A model generated the notes under the pieces. That model was not told the DNA's origin. It saw only the letters and a list, made by a program, of their open reading frames with translations, and made no database searches. From positions 1 to 21,911 of the forward strand of contig JABANP010000694.1 in assembly GCA_013115135.1 (NCBI GenBank): DNA of 21,911 bases, read 5' to 3'. Both the position numbers and the translations under genes were made by a program. Every line of letters begins with the position of its first letter. Position 1 is the stretch's first letter. Source of the DNA: Perkinsus olseni. Lineage: Eukaryota > Perkinsozoa > Perkinsida > Perkinsidae. This document shows positions 1 through 6,979 of this stretch, piece after piece.

Positions 1-27
1 TTGATATTTGAGCTCCGTTGTTGGAAT

Positions 28-437
28 AACGCAATTGCGTTGGGATAGACGTTCCATCCCTTCTTTAGACCTCCATGGCAATGAGTTGAGTCGCAGGCGG
101 CCCAAGTCTGACACTCTGGAAACGGATGATTCTCAAGACGGCTCGTTAGGAACGATTCGTTACCTAACAACTATAACTGATAGTTATTAACTATTGAGAT
201 ATGCGAATGGTAGGTATGAAAAGTACGCCATAGATATACTGTATTCACTTAGTGGAGTTTCACCTGATTTACGAGTAAAACGGTTTTACGCGAAGTGTTT
301 TACACGAAAAACGCGACATGTTGTGTTGAGATAACACTTCGCGTCATTGTCGTGTCGCGATAACGCACGCGTGATACGCAATATCGCGAAAAACTCTTAC
401 GCGATAACGCGTCATAACGTGTTTACCGCGTGACGCG
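28..437. other. Hairpin- and CGCG-rich non-coding tract
   Basis: No gene seen. It contains an even 14-bp palindrome at 28-41, a bulged hairpin around 149-172, a 15-bp odd palindrome at about 273-287 and many 'acgcg'/'cgcgt' words between 285 and 437. Some of these pair as larger stems, for example the cgcgaagtgtt / aacacttcgcg pair. The mirror tract is about 21471-21880. Function unknown; dense ACGCG words could be protein-binding sites, but nothing here proves it. Confidence 0.5.
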
Positions 438-456
438 AATTTTGGACTCCAAAATT
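438..456. repeat. 19-bp perfect odd palindrome (9-1-9)
   Basis: Arms aattttgga / tccaaaatt around one central base. The mirror copy at 21452-21470 keeps both arms but has the complementary centre, as expected for the reverse strand. It lacks the third unit found in the 22-nt modules. Confidence 0.8.
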
Positions 457-749
457 AAAAATTCAAAAACCCCCTTCGGAAAAAACTGCGCACAGAAGTC
501 TCAGGTTCCCTCTTCCGAGTGACGCACACGACGGTAGCGTCACGACCCGAAATTGCCCACACCCCCCCGAAGGGTCAACGCAATTCACAGCTGGTAGGGA
601 AGAGCCCCAGCGTTGGTGCAGTTGAGGCAGTCGCCTTTGCTGGTTCGTCAATTACTGCGGCGCGCAAGTGCCTGGGAGAAGGGCTTCCTCGATTCCTGGT
701 CTCTGATTCTTTAACAATTTTTCGTGAGGTCGGCTTATGGCTAGTAGGA
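457..749. other. 3' flank of the LRR gene, no gene recognised
   Basis: About 290 nt downstream of the LRR stop codon, conserved in the right arm (about 21163-21451). Both strands contain open frames of 60-110 codons (for example 519-770 plus). They overlap the LRR terminal exon antisense, have no recognisable domain, and differ in length between arms. I see no supported gene, tRNA or snRNA. Confidence 0.4.
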
Positions 750-1109
750 CTACTTATTTATTCGTTTTGAGTCACTGGCTGCTGATCGAGGGTGCCTGAT
801 TCGTCTATCCGTACTTCTACTTATTATTACTTCGTTATCAGCCAATATCTCTTCCCAAACAGATTCAAGGTAATCGCGGATAAGTTTCTCGAGGTGCGTG
901 TCGAAGAACTCGAGACTATCCGTCAACGAAGTCCGTTCCGGTTGCACGACGTTCTCGGCGCACCTGCAGGTGGGCAAAGCCTGAGCGGCGGAGCGTACGG
1001 TTGCTTCCAAACCTCCGCCGACCGAGTGCGAGGACTCCATCGATTGGCTCGAGGCTATTCGAGATTTCCCGGCTCCCTTTGATAACGTCAGCCAGCTGGC
1101 GCTCGAAAG
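750..1109 (-). CDS. LRR protein gene, C-terminal exon (left copy)
   Basis: Terminal exon of the gene whose LRR-bearing exon is 1354-1866. I place its start at 1109 because the preceding bases read ...gtatcag on the minus strand. That is an AG acceptor giving a phase-0 join with the phase-0 donor at 1354/1353. The frame is open from there to the stop at 750-752, giving about 119 residues. The product has no recognised domain. Its second half (LEFFDTHLEKLIRDYLESVWEEI) is a predicted amphipathic helix, and it ends in a basic Ser/Arg/Lys-rich tail (STDRRIRHPRSAASDSKRINK). The right-arm copy is nearly identical. The splice model is inferred, and a minority chance remains that an internal Met at about 1040 starts a separate small protein. 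Confidence 0.6.
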   Translation of the reverse strand, partial: LSSASWLTLSKGAGKSRIASSQSMESSHSVGGGLEATVRSAAQALPTCRCAENVVQPERTSLTDSLEFFDTHLEKLIRDYLESVWEEILADNEVIISRSTDRRIRHPRSAASDSKRINK

Positions 1110-1353
1110 CTGATACCTGAATCGGACCGATTCAATCGGTTCGTGTCCGGCTACATGAGTTGTTAATGATTGAAGGGCTGGACACTCCCCGGACTCAGGA
1201 GTCCTGAGAATCGCTTCTCAACTGCAGCCGCGAAGTGTGTCGATGTCCCAGCTAGTTCGAGGTCTCAGTCTTTGCAGGCCATGCTGCATATGCCTAGATC
1301 GCCTTGTTGAACCAACACGTTCATCGGTACAGATTCGAGAGAGCTCAACTCAC
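1110..1353 (-). other. Intron of the LRR gene (244 nt)
   Basis: The minus-strand donor gtgagt follows codon Glu at 1354 directly, and a phase-0 AG acceptor ends at 1110. The right-arm intron (20557-20800) has the same length, 244 nt. The intron contains a 22-nt palindromic module (1119-1140) just inside the acceptor, an odd palindrome around 'ctcagga' near 1195, and a segment (about 1134-1180) repeated at 7554-7601. Confidence 0.6.
1119..1140. repeat. 22-nt palindromic module, T=gaatcggt
   Basis: Exact (T-1)(T')(T-1) structure. The right-arm copy at 20770-20791 has one changed outer base. Lies in the LRR intron, ending 8 nt from the predicted acceptor side. Confidence 0.9.
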
Positions 1354-1866
1354 CTCTTTGTTGTCCAGTAGGTCGAGTTCGGGCAGTTTCGACACAATCG
1401 CGGCACGGTAGTACAGTCGAGTCGCCGAACTGGCGCTTCCCATATTCACTAGGTCGTTATTCCCCTCCCCACAGTCTATAGAGAAGTCTTCTAGCTCGGG
1501 ATGGCCCTCAGCTAGGAGCGCCAGGAATCTCTGAAGATGCGAGAGGCTCTGCAGAACCCCTCGCATTAGACCATTATGGGACAGTCGCACTGACTTGAGA
1601 GATTGAAACTGACCGGCACCGGAGCGAGACATGCACGATTTCTCTGGCTCAGTGAGTCGAAACACCTTGGCGAGATTCTGGCAGAAACTCCTGTCCAAGA
1701 GGAGGCTCTCCAGCGTGAGGTAATTGAGACTCAGCGAGACGACGTCCCTTTGATACTTCTTCTTCTCCAAGGCATCCAATCCCCTGCCGTATATGTGCAA
1801 GTCCAAAGATTCCCCACGTTTAACGTAACCGTAACTGACCGCCACTCTGTCATATAAGAAGCTCAA
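1354..1866 (-). CDS. LRR protein gene, LRR-bearing exon (left copy, partial)
   Basis: About 170 codons of leucine-rich repeat protein. Typical LRR phrases are visible: VVSLSLNYLTLESLLLD, FQSLKSVRLSHNGLMRG and LQRFLALLAEGHPELEDFSID. It ends in an LRRcap-like LPELDLLDNKEV, the usual close of SDS22/LRRC-type repeats. The last codon is followed at once by a consensus GT donor (gtgagt, minus strand), so the exon ends at 1354. No ATG is convincing at the 5' end. The frame continues upstream, and a pyrimidine-rich tract plus 'acag' just before VAVSYG suggests an acceptor, so upstream exons probably exist. LRR proteins of this kind are usually intracellular protein-protein adaptors (phosphatase or cytoskeletal partners in the SDS22 group). 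The partner here is unknown. Confidence 0.65.
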
Positions 1867-1895
1867 ACTTGGATCCCCGAGGCCCTTTATGTCCT

Positions 1896-1917
1896 GCTCG
1901 GGCCCCGTGCCACGAAT
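1896..1917. repeat. Decayed 22-nt module, T about cccgtgc plus one base
   Basis: Left copy and right copy (19994-20015) have decayed at different bases. Combining them restores the module rule at all but the outermost base. Lies just upstream of the LRR exon. Confidence 0.55.
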
Positions 1918-2198
1918 CCTGGCACAAAACCTGGACGTTTCAAGGCTGACTCACTTCGGGCTACGCGGCCTGCCCTCCTCTAGGGCCTCGTGCCACTCAG
2001 CGATGACTTTGGATATTACCTACGAAGTTCAGACTTCTGATCCAACGACGCCTGACCAGGGTGTCGAATGGGCCTCCTTCTAGCCGCCCATGAGACGAGC
2101 CTCGTGATTCATAAGTTATGGTATTCCGGAACCAAATCCCGAAGCTAGGAAGAGCATTGGCTCTGCTGCAGCACTGATGCGGCCATCTTTTAGGTAGT

Positions 2199-2236
2199 GA
2201 GAGCTCATTGAAAGAGTCTCTTTCAATGGGCACTCG
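2199..2236. repeat. Long odd palindrome (37 bp in the mirror copy)
   Basis: Core 2206-2228 is perfect 11-1-11. The right-arm copy (19651-19687) has 18-bp arms around a single central base with one mismatch. Confidence 0.85.
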
Positions 2237-2239
2237 CTC

Positions 2240-2261
2240 AAGCCGGACCTGCTTAGCAGGT
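2240..2261. repeat. 22-nt palindromic module, T=aagcaggt
   Basis: One mismatch in the first unit. The right copy at 19625-19646 keeps the same structure. Sits immediately beside the 37-bp palindrome. Confidence 0.8.
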
Positions 2262-2295
2262 AGTACGGATGTATGGATATGCAGATGCATAGTCT

Positions 2296-2322
2296 GAGAC
2301 GATGGCGGGCCGTCATCGTCTC
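2296..2322. repeat. 27-bp odd palindrome (13-1-13)
   Basis: Left copy has one broken pair. The right copy (19565-19589) is a perfect 12-1-12, showing that the palindrome is ancestral and decaying on the left. Confidence 0.8.
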
Positions 2323-2343
2323 CGAGATAATTTCGCTGCAACC

Positions 2344-2379
2344 TCCATATCATATGGAGTCCATATTATGGACCATATG
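2344..2379. repeat. Nested pair of 22-nt modules, T=tccatatg then T=atatggac
   Basis: 36 nt = 22 + 14. Positions 2352-2373 are an exact module with T=atatggac. Deleting its extra 14 nt leaves an exact module with T=tccatatg. The mirror copy is 19507-19542, identical. Confidence 0.93.
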
Positions 2380-2395
2380 ACCTCGCGAGGAAAGT

Positions 2396-2414
2396 TGCTT
2401 TGTAATACAAAGCA
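2396..2414. repeat. 19-bp perfect odd palindrome (9-1-9)
   Basis: Arms tgctttgta / tacaaagca around one base; no third unit. Conserved near 19472-19490. Confidence 0.8.
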
Positions 2415-2422
2415 TCGACGGG

Positions 2423-2444
2423 GCTCGAGACTCGAGCCTCGAGT
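2423..2444. repeat. 22-nt palindromic module, T=gctcgagt; empty in right arm
   Basis: Exact module. The right arm at 19456-19463 has only the 8-bp site (as actcgagc), so the arms differ by exactly 14 nt here. Confidence 0.93.
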
Positions 2445-2601
2445 CACGGGACTCCCGTCACAGGAGCCTTCCGTCGGGATGTTGGCCTCCCACTTGAATG
2501 CGACCGGATGCCCGGTTGTTCGACGGTGACGACAGCTCGAGCGCGATACGATTATTCGTACTGCCTTTGCCGGGTAGAGAGCTGACCTGAGCGTTCCTAC
2601 C

Positions 2602-2623
2602 CGAACGTCACGTTCGGAACGTG
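2602..2623. repeat. 22-nt palindromic module, T=cgaacgtg
   Basis: Exact on the left. The right copy (about 19288-19308) has lost one base in the outer unit. Confidence 0.9.
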
Positions 2624-2765
2624 AATACCAAGACAAGGACTTACTTCCGTTTTGGACGCACCACCAGCTGTGACTCGAATACGTTCCATTGTATGGCAGT
2701 ATAACGAGAAGCGTTCCTGAGCTTCACAAATCAATCACCAGCGTGCATCGCTGCTAGCTCAGCTC

Positions 2766-2787
2766 AGTTCATCATGAACTGTTTATG
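2766..2787. repeat. 22-nt palindromic module, T=agttcatg
   Basis: One mismatch in the third unit (gtttatg for gttcatg). Same in the right arm, 19124-19145. Confidence 0.8.
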
Positions 2788-2952
2788 TTTGACCCGTTCA
2801 TGCACTTGAACTTTGAGTCAGCTGACAACTCATTACCGCTTTTGAAACAATGGATTAGTCCTGCCACTTGATGGTTCGACTGACTGTCTACCAGTGAAAG
2901 ACTCCCATTAATTGATCAAACTCAAGTAAACAAATTCCTTGTCTACTCTACC

Positions 2953-2974
2953 GTATGGTGGCCATACTACGGCC
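2953..2974. repeat. Decayed 22-nt module, T about gtatggcc
   Basis: Two mismatches on the left. The right copy at 18937-18958 has decayed at other bases, and the consensus of both restores most of the rule. Confidence 0.7.
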
Positions 2975-3067
2975 TGTGTCTCCAGCCGGACTAAATACTT
3001 TCAGCCTCTGGGATCCGTATCATCTACTATGTACAATCTGACGTATTATCGCTGAGCGTGCACTTCA

Positions 3068-3089
3068 ATATATCCGACATATTATATTG
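3068..3089. repeat. 22-nt palindromic module, T=atatatcg
   Basis: The left copy keeps the correct spacer base but has lost bases in the arms. The right copy (18822-18843) keeps all arms but has a changed spacer. Their consensus is an exact module. Confidence 0.75.
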
Positions 3090-3640
3090 ATGATGCTTCA
3101 GCGCAATATCTGGTCGTATTCACGAAGACAACGCTTGTGTGACTATCGATGCGTTCCAGCCAACATACTCTTTGTACTAGAATTAGCCAACTCGACTCTA
3201 CCTTTCCGCCTCGGAATAGTATCACTGTATAATGAGGTATTAGACATTACGCAGGAGAGATTATACGAATGGGAATAAACCTTGAACAATAAATGATAAC
3301 AATCACCTCACAGCACAGACAGTATTGGTCAATCATGTACTTGGATAACGACAGCTAGATTGAATATGAATCTTAGCCACACTAAGCTGTGTTGTGTTGA
3401 AAAGGGACAGTAATAATTGTGTATGTAAATCGTGACGATAATAGTATCGGTTCTTGTACACTCTTGGAGCTGCCTCTAACTTAGAGCTGCCTCTAGCCCA
3501 GCTTCAACCTTTCAGAGATTACCTCTGAGCCTGTCATCCGGTAACCATAACAACCAGATGAATTACCATAACGTCATCGGTGAAGTTGATCCCAATCTTA
3601 TATCCTCCCAGATATTAACAGTTCAATAACAGATCACTCA

Positions 3641-3662
3641 CTATGGCGGCCATAGTATGGCC
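3641..3662. repeat. 22-nt palindromic module, T=ctatggcc
   Basis: Exact in both arms (right copy 18559-18580). Confidence 0.92.
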
Positions 3663-3716
3663 TGAGGTAGCATCTCAGGCACCGGTTTCATTTCGCCACC
3701 TTTTGTTGCCACTAGA

Positions 3717-3755
3717 AGCGTTGGAGTTCCTACCACTGGTAGCAACTCCAACGCT
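3717..3755. repeat. 39-bp odd palindrome with one conserved mismatch pair
   Basis: 19-bp arms around one base. The same single mismatched position is present in the right copy (18247-18285). On the left it is followed by a further 15-bp odd palindrome of the ctggtag / ctaccag type. Confidence 0.85.
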
Positions 3756-3825
3756 GGTAGGCTACCAGCTCACAGAATCGAACCAACTTCATCAAAGTTC
3801 GTCGCCGATACCCGAAGAGACCCGA

Positions 3826-3847
3826 GTTCTTGGCAAGAACTTCTTGC
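3826..3847. repeat. 22-nt palindromic module, T=gttcttgc; empty in right arm
   Basis: Exact module. The right arm at 18169-18176 has only the 8-bp site, overlapping the last base of the stop codon of the 91-codon frame. In the left arm the module is followed by a further 152-nt left-only block. Confidence 0.9.
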
Positions 3848-3999
3848 TCGAGAACAGTTCCACAACACAATACCCTTTGCAACAGTGAAATAAATCTTGA
3901 AAAAGTGAACGTAAACTAAGTGAATCGGGTTAGTTGAAAGTTTCAACTTGAAACCCCACTGAGATAAGAGAAAACAGCTCGACCAGCCGCTCGGCAAGC
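3848..3999. mobile_element. 152-nt left-arm-only insertion with inverted ends
   Basis: Absent from the right arm, where gttcttgc is followed directly by tagtcg. The ends are weakly inverted (cttgctcgag at the 5' side against ctcggcaag at the 3' side). It contains its own exact 22-nt module at 3933-3954. No open frame of note. It could be a small non-autonomous transposon or the product of a rearrangement at the module; no clean target duplication is visible. Confidence 0.4.
3933..3954. repeat. 22-nt palindromic module, T=gttgaaac
   Basis: Exact; lies inside the 152-nt left-only insertion. Confidence 0.92.
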
Positions 4000-4274
4000 T
4001 AGTCGTACAATACACCAGTTATAGCGACATTCTGTGAGAATAAATCTTTGTGGACATCACTCAATGCTCTAACCTGCAGGACGACTTGATATTCCCAGCC
4101 TTCGCCCATCCTTTTCGAAGAAATGGACGGTGTGGCCACGAAGGACTGGTCCCCAGCCATCCCGGAGGAAGTGAAGAATAGAAGCTCGCTGCTGGCGTCA
4201 CCCCCGACTGGGAAAAATGGGGTCGAAGCTACGTGGAGGATATTTGGGGAAGTCGCAGTCACGCTCGATGTCAA
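3999..4274 (-). CDS. Conserved 91-codon frame (left copy), probable 3' exon
   Basis: Unrecognised protein of about 91 residues, ending ...NVAITGVLYD. The same frame is kept in the right arm (17894-18169) with few changes, and a broken version lies in the third copy (11445-11660). The text is rich in short beta-type segments (FFPVGGDASSELLFF, GEGWEYQVVLQVRAL) and has no signal peptide. No ATG begins it. The first codon offered is TTG and the frame stays open upstream, and 'gatcag' just before is a possible splice acceptor. I therefore read it as the last exon of a larger gene, or as a remnant. It lies downstream of the secreted-protein gene on the same strand. Function unknown. Confidence 0.45.
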   Translation of the reverse strand: MTSSVTATSPNILHVASTPFFPVGGDASSELLFFTSSGMAGDQSFVATPSISSKRMGEGWEYQVVLQVRALSDVHKDLFSQNVAITGVLYD

Positions 4275-5229
4275 ACTGATCTTTTCCCTTTTCCGGGGAA
4301 AGTTTTCCCGGATTCTGCCCCTTATTAAGCTCCGAAACCAGGACCTAGAGGAAAGACGTACCTAGTACAACGTACTATGTACAGCACGATTCATGAGGCG
4401 AGCTTCTATCGAGTCCTAATTGAGGTTTTGGAGTATTCCACCTCGTCAGCGACTGGCACGGCGGGAAACGCCGATGACGGTCCTTAGCGGCAGAATTGCT
4501 GCACAGTTCACGATGCGAAAGAGAGACACTGGTGCAACGCAAAACATGACCAGTTGGTGACAGAGGGACGCACTACCCTTTGAGAGGGTACGCACTACTG
4601 AGATGATATCAACCAGTTCCATTCGAAAAGAAAATGAAAAAAGACGAATCTAAGGCCTACTTGTCGGACTTACTCCGCAGAAGCATACACAAACTTGCGT
4701 CGCTGGATGAGGCAGGACTGTGATTCATACAGTCCGGCTGCTTACAAAACCCACCCACGCACGGCGCAGGTGGAGACGGACATGCGTCCAACAACGAGAA
4801 ACATGAAGTCTCTCGGATGACTCTCGACTTAGCACAGCTCTTCACACTGCAATGAAGCGATTCCATACCGAGCTGGCAGTGTAAGGCGATGTTGTGCCAT
4901 CGCTACCACACTGTGGTAACCACAGTACTCTGCAACGCCACCAGAACTCCTTTCGATACAGCAGTGCACGTCGTACGTCGTTTCATCACAGACTTGAGTT
5001 CACCATAAGATCTCGGAGAATTTTCTTCTGAACAAAATACCAGGCAGACGGTGCTGCTGGAGCACGGACTCATAATGAGGAGATAAAACGAATGATAACG
5101 GGGACGATCGAGTGATTTGTTGTCATACTCTTGAGCGAGAGATACACACCTGCCGTCGGATATTACGAACTACAGAATTACAGGCCACTGACTGCTCATC
5201 ATTCAGAGGCTCTGTGTAAAAAAACAGTT
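4275..5229. other. Non-coding region 3' of the secreted-protein gene
   Basis: About 950 nt between the 91-codon frame and the secreted-protein gene, present in all three copies with many indels between them. Small frames on both strands are not conserved across the copies, because 14-nt and other non-triplet indels break them. Contains one module (4904-4925) and a 6-6-6 stem (gcgatg / catcgc) next to it. No gene supported. Confidence 0.5.
4904..4925. repeat. 22-nt palindromic module, T=taccacag
   Basis: Exact; also in the right arm (about 17234-17255). The third copy at 12356-12363 has only one 8-bp site (taacacag) within a 36-nt shorter segment, so the comparison is not a clean 14-nt difference. 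Confidence 0.88.
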
Positions 5230-6033
5230 CTAGTTGACGATCCTGTCGAGAGGCAAGAGTATTGAGTTCCGGCCTGGAATCGGATAAGACATGTAGACCC
5301 TGTCCTCGTCCGCGAAGGCTAACACCCTAAAAAGGCGGTCTGCACGCTCTCCGTCGAAGTCGTCAATACCGCAGAGCTCAACTACGTCCTGCCGGAAGGT
5401 CACAATAGAGATTCCTCTAGTAGACCTTGTAAAGTACAACCTGTATGGAAAACGGCCTTCTTCTAGGCTGAATATTGCGCTGACGCCTTCAAGTCCGCGG
5501 CAACTGAAGTTAATTTCCACACGTCCATCAGAGTCGATGCTGGAGGTCACCTCGTTCAGATCTCCCGTGGTCTCACGAAATCTGAACACTCCCGGGGACA
5601 GAGTACGGGTATTCCAGAGAAACTGCAGCTGTTGGCCTTGAAAGCTAGCAAAGACAATTCCGAAGTCTGTGAATACGGGGTCGGTCAAATCTCCGTTCTC
5701 AAAATTAGCTTGCGGGAAGAGAAGTGAGACCGGCCGGAGGAACTTGCGCTGTCGGAGACCTCGGAAACGTCTACGACCAAAGTCGACGGTGTACTTCGTG
5801 CTGAAAAATCCATCAGTGTCTAATTGTGAAGACACTTCCCTGAGAGGGAATGATGTACCGCGGACTCGTCGTCCGTCTGGACCCTCGGCACTTAGGCTGA
5901 CATCACCGTCCTTGTCCACATGGTAGGCCAGACGTACGCCCTCTACTTCGGTAGCGAATTCGCCCGAGAGCTGGCATGTCGTAGTTACAAAAAGTGAAGT
6001 GAAGATCAGACAGGTCGAGAAAAGGTCCATCAT
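5230..6033 (-). CDS. Secreted protein of unknown family, 267 aa (left copy)
   Basis: Complete frame from ATG (6033) to stop (5230). The N-terminus MMDLFSTCLIFTSLFVTTTCQ is a signal peptide with probable cleavage after Cys/Gln near residue 21, so the product is likely secreted or sent to a surface compartment. No transmembrane segment follows. The rest alternates short beta-like strands (VRLAYHVDKDGDVSLSAEG, GIVFASFQGQQLQFLWNTRTLSPGVF, DGRVEINFSCRGLEGVSAIFSLEEG). It has a single repeated Cys pair (SCRG and LCGI) and ends VYMSYPIPGRNSILLPLDRIVN. I do not recognise a named domain. The style recalls lineage-specific secreted families of parasitic protists; that is inference. Eleven residues differ from the right-arm copy. 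A third copy at 12682-13180 has lost its first 100 or so residues. Confidence 0.8.
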   Translation of the reverse strand: MMDLFSTCLIFTSLFVTTTCQLSGEFATEVEGVRLAYHVDKDGDVSLSAEGPDGRRVRGTSFPLREVSSQLDTDGFFSTKYTVDFGRRRFRGLRQRKFLRPVSLLFPQANFENGDLTDPVFTDFGIVFASFQGQQLQFLWNTRTLSPGVFRFRETTGDLNEVTSSIDSDGRVEINFSCRGLEGVSAIFSLEEGRFPYRLYFTRSTRGISIVTFRQDVVELCGIDDFDGERADRLFRVLAFADEDRVYMSYPIPGRNSILLPLDRIVN

Positions 6034-6103
6034 GGCGAAAGAGTGGAGTTGGTGTCCAGAAAGGAGCTACAGAGGGTGGGAGACTGATTTGAGAATGGTG
6101 AGG

Positions 6104-6126
6104 CAACCTGGCAGGTTGAAACCTGC
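6104..6126. repeat. 22-nt palindromic module, T=caacctgc (one extra base)
   Basis: The left copy has one extra A. The right copy at 16036-16057 is exact. Lies 70-95 nt upstream of the secreted-protein start codon. Confidence 0.9.
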
Positions 6127-6202
6127 TAGAACAGAACAGAGCTAATACCATTTCATAAGTTTTGTTCAACTCAGAGTCATCCGCCAGCCAAGGAGAGCAA
6201 CA

Positions 6203-6224
6203 GTATCTAGTAGATACTATCTAC
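6203..6224. repeat. 22-nt palindromic module, T=gtatctac
   Basis: Exact in both arms (right copy 15943-15964). Confidence 0.93.
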
Positions 6225-6468
6225 CGAGCGTACCACTTGATCAAAGTCCGATGATCGTCAGCAAAGCCACAGCCGGCGCACGCAAGTGCAAAGCTAGCAA
6301 CGCTATGCGCTATAGTGACGACGTAGTGCTGACTATTCGCTATGTAAAATTTGCCGCCCGGCTCAGTACTACTCAGCTATTAGACTATCATTGCTGCGTA
6401 TCACTTTGTCTGCTACTGCGTATTATTAGTTCCGGATAACCGTCCGACCCCATTCTGCGCATTCCCTC

Positions 6469-6817
6469 GCGCACTATAGAGACAACTACCTCCATTTCTG
6501 CTGCGTACACACCTAGCCCCCTGTACGCCTTTGTTCGCTGCGCGTTCGTCCGTGCCAGCAAAAACTGCGTTCCTTGTCATGTAGGGAACACAGTGTGAGA
6601 CTGTTGCATTATAACTCAGTACAGTGTGGCTATTTGAGATGGCGGTCAAAGCAGGAACCAGCTGATCTTGTTGAGAATTCGGTGCGAGCGTATCTTCAAT
6701 AGCATGACAAGGAATGCAAGTGTTCGCTGGGACGAATGAACGCACAGCGAACAGAGGCGCAAAGGGCAAGGTGGGTACGCAGCGGCAATGGAGGTAGTTG
6801 TCATTTCAGTGCACTCG
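6469..6817. mobile_element. Foldback (MITE-like) element, left copy
   Basis: About 112-bp imperfect terminal inverted repeats (about 6469-6580 and 6704-6815) flank a spacer of about 123 bp. The arms share phrases such as gacaactacctccatt, the gttcgctg...gcgttc segment and ccttgtcatg. No transposase frame. Open frames through it (118 and 136 codons in the two arms) are by-products of the repeats. The outer right end abuts a 22-nt module at 6818. It was present before the arms duplicated (mirror copy 15361-15699). I cannot name a superfamily or see a target duplication. Confidence 0.65.
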
Positions 6818-6839
6818 TGTGCTTCAAGCACAGTGCTTG
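6818..6839. repeat. 22-nt palindromic module, T=tgtgcttg
   Basis: Exact in both arms (right copy 15336-15357). Directly abuts the foldback element. Confidence 0.93.
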
Positions 6840-6932
6840 AGTGCGTTTTAGAGAACTTTATAGAATCTCATTGTCGATCAACACCACTCGAGTCAAGCTT
6901 TTTCCTACTCCTCGACCCCCGTCTCGATTAGT

Positions 6933-6979
6933 CACGGCTGTACTTAGCTACTTGCTGCAAGTAGCTAAGTACAGCCGTG
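6933..6979. repeat. 47-bp perfect hairpin (23-1-23)
   Basis: Perfect inverted repeat around a single T. The right-arm copy (15197-15241) is also perfect over 22-bp arms, with the central base G. A weaker stem (gtgcaag / cttgcac) overlaps its downstream end. Confidence 0.92.

Larger units (their letters stand above)
1918..3640. other. Long non-coding tract packed with hairpins
   Basis: About 1.7 kb without a supported gene. Open frames here overlap palindromes and are not kept in the right arm. It holds nine of the palindromic units listed separately, four longer odd palindromes, and a left-only block (3171-3466) absent from the right arm, where similarity jumps from 'catactc' directly to 'ggagctgcc'. 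Next to that block is a 12-bp direct repeat, gagctgcctcta, about 17 nt apart (about 3467-3497). Confidence 0.6.
6034..6468. promoter_or_regulatory. 5' flank of the secreted-protein gene (left copy)
   Basis: No clear TATA box or initiator identified. It holds two 22-nt modules at about 70 and 170 nt upstream of the start codon, and a tract (6280-6400) of partly self-complementary 'gctat' and 'agtact' words. An open frame of 62-82 codons here differs between arms and is not supported as a gene. Assignment as a promoter rests on position alone. Confidence 0.35.

Noticed and set aside
561..700. Possible tRNA or snRNA (ggttcgtcaattac resembles a B box)
   Set aside because: No matching A box or cloverleaf could be drawn on either strand.
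519..770. 83-codon plus frame (112 codons in the mirror copy)
   Set aside because: Antisense to the end of the LRR gene, different length between arms, no recognisable feature.
3171..3466. Left-only block as a hAT element with an 8-bp duplication (atactctt / acactctt)
   Set aside because: The proposed duplications differ by one base, the right-arm site (atactcgt) does not match either exactly, and the block lacks terminal inverted repeats.
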